Shown: positions 1 to 6,425 of the stretch, piece after piece
How positions within the stretch are numbered: position 1 is the stretch's first letter
Layout of the letters: each line of letters starts with the position of its first letter
Assembly: GCA_046727435.1 (NCBI GenBank)
Contig: JBKPCR010000406.1
Coordinates: 1-11,276 of the forward strand
Length of the DNA stretch: 11,276 bases
Source of the DNA: CAVPRW01 sp046727435 [NCBI: bacterium]
GTDB taxonomy: Bacteria > Tectomicrobia > Entotheonellia > J063
Reading direction: 5' to 3'
The notes under the pieces: generated by a model
What the model was told of the DNA's origin: nothing
What the model saw: only the letters and a program-made list of their open reading frames with translations
Database searches by the model: none
Translations under genes and position numbers: made by a program

Positions 1-1719
1 GCCCAACGGAGCCTGGAGCTGTGGTCGTCGACGCAGATCCCCCATATCCTACGTACCTATGTCGCGACCACGTTGCACCTGCCGGAGAACCGTGTCCGGG
101 TCATTGCGCCGGAGGTCGGCGGTGGCTTCGGCAGCAAAGCCGATATCTATGCCGAGGACATGCTCGCAGCCCATCTGGCGATACGACTGCGCCGTCCGGT
201 GAAGTGGGTAGAGGACCGCCGCGAGAACTTCGTCGCCACTATCCACGGCCGCGACCAGATCCAGGACGTCGAGCTCACCGCTAAGCGCGATGGTACGATT
301 ACCGGCTTGCGCGCCCGGGTGCTCGCCGACATGGGGGCGTATTATCAATTTTTCACGCCGGGAATTCCCACCCTCACCGGGTTGCTCGCCCCCGGGTGTT
401 ACAAGCTCCCCAACTTTCGCTTCGACCTGCGTGGTGTCTTTACCAATAAAACCGCCACCGATGCCTACCGCGGAGCGGGGCGACCCGAGGCGACGCACCT
501 CATTGAGCGCATGATCGACCTGCTGGCCATGGAGATCAACATGGATCCGGTGGCGGTGCGTCGCAAGAATTTTCCGGCGTCATCGGAGTTCCCCTTTACG
601 ACAGCCGCGGGACTCTCCTATGATAGCGGCAATTATCAGGCCAGTCTCGACAAGGCAGTCGAGCTCATCGACTACCAGCGGTTCCGGGAAGAGCAGATCA
701 ACCTGCGCCAGCAGGGGAAATACCTGGGCATCGGCTTCTCAACCTACGTGGAGATCTGCGGCATCGGCCCATCATCGTTGATCTCGACTGGTGGTTGGGA
801 GAGTGCAACGGTACGCGTCGAGCCAACGGGGAAAGTCACCGTGCTGACGGGAGCCTCGCCGCATGGACAAGGACAGGAAACCTCATTTGCGCAGCTCGTT
901 GCCGACGAGTTGGGAGTGGACATCGATGACGTGACGGTGGTGCATGGCGATACCGCCATAGTGCAGTATGGCATCGGAACGTTTGGAAGTCGTGCCACGG
1001 CTGTTGGCGGCGCCGCCCTGATGCTCTCCCTGGCGAAGGTGCAGGATAAATCGAAGAAGCTCGCGGCCCAGATCCTTGAAGCCGCTCCGGCTGATATGGT
1101 GTTCGAGGCAGGCCAGATCTATGTCCGCGGCAGCCCCGATCGTGCGGTCACCTTCATACAGGTGGCGAAAGCCGCGTATCGTGGGTTGAATCTCCCCGCC
1201 GACACCGAACCCGGCCTGGAGGCGACGAGCTCCTTTGAGCCGTCGAATTGCACGTTCCCCTTTGGGGCACACGCCTGCATCGTCGAGGTGGATGGTGAAA
1301 CCGGCGACCTTTCGGTCAAGCGCTATGTAGCGGTCGACGATTGCGGACGCGTGCTGAATCCGTTGCTCGTCGATGGCCAGGTGCACGGTGGTATTGCACA
1401 AGGGCTGGCGCAGGCGCTGTTCGAGGAGGTGGTATACGATGAGAACGGCCAGTTGGTCACCGGCACCTTGATGGATTATGCGGTGCCTAAAGCGTCGTTC
1501 CTCCCTCACTTCGAGACCGACCGCACGGTGACACCCTCGCCGGTCAATCCGCTGGGAGTGAAGGGGGTTGGTGAAGCCGGCACGATTGCCTGTTCCCCCG
1601 CCGTCGTGAACGCCGTCGTCGACGCGCTAGCACCTCTCGGAGTGCGACACATCGACATGCCGCTGAAGCCAGAGAAAATCTGGCGTATACTCCAGGAATA
1701 TCGTACCTCGCGGAGGTAG
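1..1719 (+). CDS. Molybdopterin-binding large subunit, xanthine dehydrogenase/CoxL-like family (5' partial)
   Basis: This is the catalytic subunit of a molybdenum hydroxylase, which binds the molybdopterin cofactor and hydroxylates a substrate with water as oxygen donor. The frame is open from base 1, so the start is outside the window. The 572 visible codons compare with about 750-800 in the family, so roughly the first 200 residues are missing. Visible motifs, by codon from base 1, are WSSTQIPH (8-15), the cofactor-binding GGGFGSK (40-46), AYRGAGRPEA (155-164) and GVGEAG with the conserved catalytic Glu at codon 525 (bases 1573-1575). True Cu-Mo CO dehydrogenase has AYRCSFR with a copper-binding Cys. 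Here Gly-Ala replace it, so this looks like a form-II or other xanthine-dehydrogenase-family enzyme of unknown substrate. The gene is followed 6 bases later by the FAD subunit and is probably cotranscribed with it. Family call is firm; substrate is not inferable. Confidence 0.96.
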   Translation, partial: AQRSLELWSSTQIPHILRTYVATTLHLPENRVRVIAPEVGGGFGSKADIYAEDMLAAHLAIRLRRPVKWVEDRRENFVATIHGRDQIQDVELTAKRDGTITGLRARVLADMGAYYQFFTPGIPTLTGLLAPGCYKLPNFRFDLRGVFTNKTATDAYRGAGRPEATHLIERMIDLLAMEINMDPVAVRRKNFPASSEFPFTTAAGLSYDSGNYQASLDKAVELIDYQRFREEQINLRQQGKYLGIGFSTYVEICGIGPSSLISTGGWESATVRVEPTGKVTVLTGASPHGQGQETSFAQLVADELGVDIDDVTVVHGDTAIVQYGIGTFGSRATAVGGAALMLSLAKVQDKSKKLAAQILEAAPADMVFEAGQIYVRGSPDRAVTFIQVAKAAYRGLNLPADTEPGLEATSSFEPSNCTFPFGAHACIVEVDGETGDLSVKRYVAVDDCGRVLNPLLVDGQVHGGIAQGLAQALFEEVVYDENGQLVTGTLMDYAVPKASFLPHFETDRTVTPSPVNPLGVKGVGEAGTIACSPAVVNAVVDALAPLGVRHIDMPLKPEKIWRILQEYRTSRR

Positions 1720-1725
1720 TCTGAT

Positions 1726-2607
1726 ATGATTCCAAGCGCATTCGAATACATGGCTCCGACGACTTTGCAAGAAGCTCTCACCCTGCTCTCGACTCACAAA
1801 GACGAGGCCAAAGTCTTGGCGGGTGGACATAGCCTGTTGCCAATGATGAAGTTGCGGCTCGCCGCACCGGCATATCTCATCGATTTAGGGCGTATTCCCA
1901 ATCTCGCGTACATCCGCGAAAGCAGCGGACGTATACAGATTGGGCCTTTGACGACGCATTTTATGGTCGAGTCGTCCGCTCTATTACGCCAACGCCTGAC
2001 GGCGCTGCCGGAGGCCGCTGGGATGATTGGCGATGTACAGGTGCGCAATCGAGGGACCATCGGCGGCAGCCTGGCACATGCCGATCCAGCTGGCGATTTG
2101 CCTGCCGCCATGCAGATGGCCGAGGCACAGTTCAAGCTGATCGGCCCCGGCGGTGAGCGGACGGTCCCGACCGAGCAGTTTTTCGTCGATTTCCTCACGA
2201 CGGCGCTGAGCCCCGATGAACTGTTGGCGGAAATCCAGGTGGACGTACCTCCGGCGCGCACGGGCACCGCCTACATGAAGGTCTTTCAGAAAGCTTCGGG
2301 GTTTGCTATCGTCGGCGTGGCCGCCAGGATCACGCTAGGGACTGATGGGCGGGTGTGCCAGATGGCACGTGTCGGCATCACCGGTGTGGCGGCGAAGTCG
2401 TTCCGGGCCAGAAGCGTCGAGCAAGCGCTCGAGGGGAAAGCCATCGATGAGGCCGTGATCACAGCCGCGGCCGAGCATGCCAGCGATGGCGTGGAGGCGC
2501 TCTCTGATCTGCATGCATCGGGGGAATATCGTCTGGCTCTGGCGCGGGTGTACACCAAACGAGCGCTGTTGCGTGCACTGACGCGGGCGCAGGGAGGACC
2601 ATCGTGA
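1726..2607 (+). CDS. FAD-binding middle subunit of molybdenum hydroxylase (CoxM-like)
   Basis: This 293-residue protein has the usual length of the FAD subunit, which passes electrons from the iron-sulfur subunit to the final acceptor. Both FAD-binding signatures are present: AGGHSLLPMMKLR (about 32-44) and TIGGSLAHADPAGDLPA (111-127). The C-terminal third (from about 180) matches the CO dehydrogenase flavoprotein C-terminal domain, with FQKASGFAIVGVAARI. The ATG at 1726 is supported by GGAGG at 1712-1716, which overlaps the end of the upstream gene. No signal peptide or membrane segment is seen, consistent with a cytoplasmic complex. The 3' end overlaps the next start by GTGA, implying translational coupling. 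The name coxM would imply CO oxidation, which the large subunit's motif argues against, so no symbol is given. Confidence 0.96.
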   Translation: MIPSAFEYMAPTTLQEALTLLSTHKDEAKVLAGGHSLLPMMKLRLAAPAYLIDLGRIPNLAYIRESSGRIQIGPLTTHFMVESSALLRQRLTALPEAAGMIGDVQVRNRGTIGGSLAHADPAGDLPAAMQMAEAQFKLIGPGGERTVPTEQFFVDFLTTALSPDELLAEIQVDVPPARTGTAYMKVFQKASGFAIVGVAARITLGTDGRVCQMARVGITGVAAKSFRARSVEQALEGKAIDEAVITAAAEHASDGVEALSDLHASGEYRLALARVYTKRALLRALTRAQGGPS

Positions 2608-3212
2608 AAGTCTCGGGAACGTATCTCCTCAACGCCCCACGGGATGGTGTGTGGCAACGCCTCAACGACCCGACTTTCCTCACGGCGTGTCTGCCAGGCT
2701 GCGAATCTATGGAGGCTACCGGCCCTGACCAGTATCGGGTGACGCTCACCGTCGGTATCGCCGCAGTCAAAGGAAAGTATGCCGGCAGCGTGACCCTGTC
2801 GGAGAAAGAACCGCCGCAGCGCTTCAAGATGCAAGTGGAAGGCAAGGGCACGGGAGGCTTCGTGCAGGGGACTGGGCTGCTGGAGCTGTCCGAGGATCCG
2901 CAGGGGACGAAGGTGGCATATCAGGGGGATGTCCAAGTCGGCGGGCCGATCGCCAGCGTAGGGCAACGGCTGCTCGATGGGGCAGCGAAGATGATGGTGG
3001 GCCAATTCTTCAACGCGGTGAATACTCAGCTCACTGCCTTGTCTTCTCCACCTCCATCACCGCCAGCTGGCGCGGCCCAGGGCTCCTCTGCGCCCGGGGC
3101 GTCATCGCTCATCGCCACCCCGGTCCAAGCCAGACCCTGGCGTACGTTGGTGCAATTTCTCATCGACCAAGGCAAAGAGAAGCTACGCAGGTGGTTCGGG
3201 CGTTCGAGCTAA
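2604..3212 (+). CDS. CoxG-like SRPBCC-family protein (carbon monoxide dehydrogenase subunit G family)
   Basis: This 202-residue protein belongs to the CoxG family (SRPBCC/START-like fold), encoded with molybdenum hydroxylases and linked to their membrane attachment or substrate handling. Evidence is the N-terminal MKVSGTYLLNAPRDGVWQRL, the LPGCE motif (about 30-34), GKYAGSVTL (57-65) and VGGPIASVGQRLLDGAAKMM (about 111-130), all typical of the family. The start is GTG at 2604, within the stop of the FAD subunit gene, with AGGGAGGA at 2591-2598 as ribosome site. After residue about 148 there is a Pro/Ser/Ala/Gly-rich linker, then a basic amphipathic tail (WRTLVQFLIDQGKEKLRRWF). The tail could touch the membrane surface but is not a clear transmembrane helix. 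It is the last gene of the operon in this direction. Confidence 0.92.
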   Translation: MKVSGTYLLNAPRDGVWQRLNDPTFLTACLPGCESMEATGPDQYRVTLTVGIAAVKGKYAGSVTLSEKEPPQRFKMQVEGKGTGGFVQGTGLLELSEDPQGTKVAYQGDVQVGGPIASVGQRLLDGAAKMMVGQFFNAVNTQLTALSSPPPSPPAGAAQGSSAPGASSLIATPVQARPWRTLVQFLIDQGKEKLRRWFGRSS

Positions 3213-3233
3213 TGCGCCCCCAAATATCCTACT

Positions 3234-3264
3234 TCCACAGGGCCTTTCGCGGGCCCTCTGTGGA
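3234..3264 (+). terminator. Bulged hairpin after the molybdenum hydroxylase operon, possible terminator
   Basis: TCCACA-GGGCC pairs with GGCCC-(TC)-TGTGGA across a 7-base loop (TTTCGCG), giving an 11-bp stem with a 2-base bulge. It starts 22 bases after the CoxG-like stop, where an operon terminator is expected. No T-run follows on either strand, so a classic intrinsic terminator is not shown. It could instead protect the 3' end of the mRNA or act with Rho. Confidence 0.45.
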
Positions 3265-3534
3265 GGAGGAGTGTAGCGGCAAAGCACCTCAGTGCATTAC
3301 CCCACTCATAATGAGAGTCGTGGAAACCTTCCGCTGTCAATCTGAGAAGTATCTTGCTGAGTAGACTCGATGGGGCTCACGGCAAGCCTGCCTTGGATTG
3401 ATGAGCGCTTCCCACCATAGGCATCGCTACCCTAGCATAAATACTCACCAGGTGCACAGCACCCAGGTCTGTCATCACCCCAATATACCCGTATGATTCT
3501 CCATGGCATGCGCTTTGCCCTATAAGCTTCTAGA
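3265..3534. other. Intergenic stretch without a recognised gene
   Basis: The segment between the operon-end hairpin and the small ORF that follows holds no ORF with protein-like character. Two small perfect inverted repeats are visible: CTCAT/ATGAG near 3304-3314 and GGTGC-ACA-GCACC at 3451-3463. No convincing promoter pair was found. Together with the doubtful ORF after it, about 600 bases separate the two + strand operons. Confidence 0.5.
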
Positions 3535-3804
3535 ATGCCATGCTGCCGCAGGCTTCAAGGCGAAGTTTTCTCCCTGGCCATAGACTTTGATAGGATAAGG
3601 CTCTTAGGCAGCTGTTGGGCAATGGAGAAAGTTGTTTACGAGCCGTCTGAGGGGCCGCACATAAGAAGACAACAATATCACCGAATAGTTGAGGATTTCA
3701 CGGAGTTCGAACAACGCACAGCCTATTTCGATGGTGACCAAGTCAGCGCTGCAGGCGCAAGGGCGGAGAGGATCACGCTTTCTGGTCATGTGGTAGAGGA
3801 GTAG
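3535..3804 (+). CDS. Doubtful small ORF, unknown product
   Basis: This is an open frame of 89 codons ending 8 bases before the pyruvyl transferase start. I do not recognise it. An internal ATG at 3622 would give a 60-residue, charged, soluble-looking protein (starting MEKVVYEPSEGPHIRRQQYH) that is more protein-like than the first 29 codons. Neither start has a clear ribosome site. In favour are the position directly before a real gene in the same direction and the mixed acidic/basic/aromatic composition. Against are the short length, no recognisable motif and absence of translation signals. It may be a spurious ORF in the leader of the downstream operon. Confidence 0.25.
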   Translation: MPCCRRLQGEVFSLAIDFDRIRLLGSCWAMEKVVYEPSEGPHIRRQQYHRIVEDFTEFEQRTAYFDGDQVSAAGARAERITLSGHVVEE

Positions 3805-3812
3805 CGAGGGTC

Positions 3813-4970
3813 ATGGGCGAAGACAAGCACGTTTTCCGCGTTGGAATTTCCGGCTCATATGGTGGTCTTAATCTGGGTGACGAGGCCATACTGGAGGGCA
3901 TTGTGACAGAGCTGCGTCGGGCCTTGCCGGTGGAGATCACGGTCTTTTCGCGCAACCCGGAGGACACACTGGCACGGCATTGTGTTGAGCGTGCTGTGCC
4001 AGTACGTGAAATGTCACGCGACGAGGTGCTACCCGAGATTGAACGGCTTGACCTGTTCATTTTGGGGGGCGGAGGAATTCTGTTCGATGCCGAAGCTCAT
4101 CTGTATCTGCGCGAAGTGGGCTTGGCGCAAGAGCGACAGATACCCGTGATGGTCTATGCCGTAGGCGCTGGGCCGTTACGTGATCCAGCCGCACAGAGGC
4201 TGACGCGCACCTGCCTGACCCGCGCCGCTGCGGTGACCGTGCGGGAGAGACCAGCCCTGCAGGTGCTCGAAGAGATCGGCGTCCATCGTGAGATCGAGAT
4301 CACGGCCGACCCGGCCCTTCTGGTGAAACCTGAGCCACTGCCAGCCGATGTGTTCAAGCGTGAGAGCCTGGAAGGCCGGCGCCTAGTAGGGATATCTGTA
4401 CGCGAGCCGGGCGCGGCTGCCCCGGACATCGATGAGAATCATTACCACGCGCTGCTGGCCAATGCCGCCGACTATATGGTCGACCGCCTCGACGCTGACC
4501 TGGTGTTCGTGCCCATGGAACGCCAGGTGCTTGATATCCAGCACTGTCATGCAGTGGTGGCAAAGATGGCCCATGCCCAACGGGCCACGGTGTTGAAGGG
4601 GGAGTATACTTCTGGCCAGATGTTAACGATCATCGGCCAGTTCGCGTTTGCCGTCGGTATGCGTCTGCATTTTCTAATATTTGCGGCGCTTCAGCGGGTG
4701 CCATTCGTGGCGCTGCCCTATGCTTCTAAGGTCACGGGTTTCCTGGATGCGCTGGAGATGCCCATGCCACCGCTACAACAAGTGAATGCCGGCCGGCTAA
4801 TTGCCCATATCGACCGCTCATGGGATTTACATGCAGACCTACAAGCTCGCATCGACCGGGCCCTGCCTACACTGCAGGAGCGTGCCCGCGAGACTAACAA
4901 GATCGCCGTACGCCTGTTATTGAATCGAACGCCTGTAGAGGAGGGAGTGCGGCCTGCAGTCGGTGTGTAG
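3813..4970 (+). CDS. Polysaccharide pyruvyl transferase family protein (CsaB-like)
   Basis: This 385-residue protein belongs to the polysaccharide pyruvyl transferase family (PF04230), whose members move a pyruvyl group from phosphoenolpyruvate onto sugars of cell-wall polymers or exopolysaccharide. The N-terminal Rossmann-like half shows GISGSYGGLNLGDEAIL (11-27), LGGGGIL (84-90), VYAVGAGPL (114-122), VRERPA (143-148) and ADPALL (165-170). The C-terminal half has GEYTSGQMLTIIGQ, GMRLHFLIFA and YASKVTGFLD, the arrangement seen in CsaB-type proteins. There is no signal peptide or membrane helix, so it is probably cytoplasmic. AGAGGAG at 3795-3801 lies 11 bases before the ATG. No S-layer, sugar-transfer or export genes lie beside it, so the acceptor is unknown. 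The downstream partner is an FAD oxidoreductase 13 bases away, probably in the same transcript. Symbol csaB is not assigned because the acceptor is unproven. Confidence 0.93.
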   Translation: MGEDKHVFRVGISGSYGGLNLGDEAILEGIVTELRRALPVEITVFSRNPEDTLARHCVERAVPVREMSRDEVLPEIERLDLFILGGGGILFDAEAHLYLREVGLAQERQIPVMVYAVGAGPLRDPAAQRLTRTCLTRAAAVTVRERPALQVLEEIGVHREIEITADPALLVKPEPLPADVFKRESLEGRRLVGISVREPGAAAPDIDENHYHALLANAADYMVDRLDADLVFVPMERQVLDIQHCHAVVAKMAHAQRATVLKGEYTSGQMLTIIGQFAFAVGMRLHFLIFAALQRVPFVALPYASKVTGFLDALEMPMPPLQQVNAGRLIAHIDRSWDLHADLQARIDRALPTLQERARETNKIAVRLLLNRTPVEEGVRPAVGV

Positions 4971-4977
4971 AGGGGAG
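4971..4977 (+). promoter_or_regulatory. Ribosome binding site that sets the oxidoreductase start
   Basis: AGGGGAG lies 6 bases before the ATG at 4984. It favours that ATG over the in-frame GTG at 4963, which would overlap the upstream gene and has its Shine-Dalgarno-like sequence inside the coding frame. Confidence 0.75.
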
Positions 4978-4983
4978 ACTACG

Positions 4984-6402
4984 ATGCCGCCATTGGCTCG
5001 TCCACAGCACCGCCACTTGCTCACACTACCAGCGCGGACAGCGGAAGTCGTCGCCGAGCCCGACGTTCTAGTGGTCGGCGGAGGACCAGCGGGACTGGGG
5101 GCGGCGCTTGGCGCCGCAGGGGTCGGCGCGGAGGTGGTGCTGGCCGAACGCTATGGTTTCCTGGGTGGCAATGCGACGGCCGCCCTGGTCATGCCGCTGA
5201 TGTCGTCCTACACGCAACGCGGCAGGCCGATGCACGTCGACCTCAGTCGTCTTTTGCCTCAGGACCATGGCCCGGGCGAGCCGGTAGTGGCCGGTGCATT
5301 CAGGCAGTTCCTGAAACGCTTAGTAGATGCCGGAGGCGCGATTGTTCCCTCGGAGCAGACCGGCTTCGTGGTGCCGTTTGATCCTGAGGTCTTCAAGCTG
5401 GTCGCGCTCGATGTCCTCGACGAAGCCGGCGTCAAGTTCCTATTGCATGCCTTTGCCACCGATGTGATTGGGCATCATTCCCCAGAAGGCATTGTGTTCG
5501 CAACGAAATCTGGACCATTGGTGGTCAAAGCACGAGTGGTAGTGGACTGTACCGGCGACGGCGATATCGCTGCACGCGCCGGGGCTGCCTTTGAGGTCGG
5601 TCGTGAGAGCGATGAGCTAGTGCAACCGATGACCTTGATGTTTCGCATGGTTGAATTCGAGCGCAGCGCCTTCGCTGCCTATGCCAAGGCTCATCCAGAC
5701 CAGTGGCGCGGAGTCCATGGGTTATGGGATCTGATCGCGAAAGCTAGGGCGGCTGGGGAACTGGACCTGCCTCGTGAGGATGTACTGTTCTTCGGCACCC
5801 CACGAGAGCACGAGCTAAGCGTCAATAGCACGCGTGTGACCGGCGTCTTAGGCACCGATGTCTGGGATCTCACCTATGCGGAGTGGCAAAGTCGACGGCA
5901 GATGCGCCAGATCGCCTCCTTCCTGCGCCGCTATGTACCGGGGTTTGAACACGCCTATGTGGTGCAGAGCGGCGTGCATATCGGAGTGCGGGAGACACGC
6001 CGCATCAGCGGCGAGTATCAGCTGACTGCCGACGACGTATTGGAGGCCCGGAAGTTCGACGATGTCATCGCCCGCGGAGCCTATCCCATTGATATTCACA
6101 ATCCCACCGGCAGCGGCACGATCCTGCAGCGGCTGCCAGCTGGCGAGGCGTATGACATCCCGCTGCGGTGCCTCCTACCCCAGAAGGTCGATCGGCTCCT
6201 CGTGGCGGGCCGCTGCATCTCCGGGACACACGAAGCCCATTCGTCTTACCGCGTCATGCCGATCGCCATGGCCACAGGACAAGCGGCCGGAGTCTGCGCT
6301 GCCCTGGCCGCACGTGCTGGGAAAACGCCACGCGATCTTCCGGCGGCTTATGTCCAGCGCGAACTCAAGCGGCAAGGCGCCGATCTCCGGGGCCTCGGTT
6401 AG
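4984..6402 (+). CDS. FAD-dependent oxidoreductase (PF12831-type)
   Basis: This 472-residue flavoprotein starts at the ATG 6 bases after a strong AGGGGAG site. Residues 28-55 form a classic FAD-binding beta-alpha-beta unit: VLVVGGGPAGLGAAL, closed by the acidic Glu of VVLAER (E55). It is followed by YGFLGGNATAALV (57-69), a signature of the FAD-dependent oxidoreductase family PF12831. VVDCTGDGDIAARAG (about 185-199) and the C-terminal LLVAGRCISGTHEAHSSYR with PIAMATGQAAG (about 405-436) complete the FAD site. There is no signal peptide, cysteine cluster or membrane segment, so it is probably soluble and cytoplasmic. Family members act on varied substrates, and nothing here identifies this one. 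Cotranscription with the pyruvyl transferase suggests a link to sugar or cell-surface chemistry, which is inference only. Its stop faces the debranching enzyme stop 23 bases away with no clear terminator between. Confidence 0.93.
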   Translation: MPPLARPQHRHLLTLPARTAEVVAEPDVLVVGGGPAGLGAALGAAGVGAEVVLAERYGFLGGNATAALVMPLMSSYTQRGRPMHVDLSRLLPQDHGPGEPVVAGAFRQFLKRLVDAGGAIVPSEQTGFVVPFDPEVFKLVALDVLDEAGVKFLLHAFATDVIGHHSPEGIVFATKSGPLVVKARVVVDCTGDGDIAARAGAAFEVGRESDELVQPMTLMFRMVEFERSAFAAYAKAHPDQWRGVHGLWDLIAKARAAGELDLPREDVLFFGTPREHELSVNSTRVTGVLGTDVWDLTYAEWQSRRQMRQIASFLRRYVPGFEHAYVVQSGVHIGVRETRRISGEYQLTADDVLEARKFDDVIARGAYPIDIHNPTGSGTILQRLPAGEAYDIPLRCLLPQKVDRLLVAGRCISGTHEAHSSYRVMPIAMATGQAAGVCAALAARAGKTPRDLPAAYVQRELKRQGADLRGLG

Positions 6403-6425
6403 TCCCAGCGCCGTCACCTCGGGCA

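Noticed and set aside
883-1509. 208-codon open frame on the - strand inside the large subunit gene
   Set aside because: It lies wholly antisense to a gene with clear family motifs, has no recognisable domain, and is a typical by-product of GC-rich coding sequence.
2286-3005. 239-codon - strand frame across the FAD subunit and CoxG-like genes
   Set aside because: It runs antisense across two well-supported genes, its content is arginine/proline/serine-rich without motifs, and no ribosome site was seen.
1-3212. Calling the operon an aerobic carbon monoxide dehydrogenase (coxL, coxM, coxG)
   Set aside because: The copper-site motif AYRCSFR is replaced by AYRGAGR, so the CO-specific active site is not supported.
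3213-3812. Insertion sequence or transposase remnant in the gap
   Set aside because: No terminal inverted repeat pair, target duplication or transposase-like translation could be found.
4963-4983. GTG start at 4963 for the FAD-dependent oxidoreductase
   Set aside because: The ribosome site AGGGGAG lies downstream of it and is correctly spaced for the ATG at 4984; the added residues (MCRGETT) are simply the translated ribosome site.
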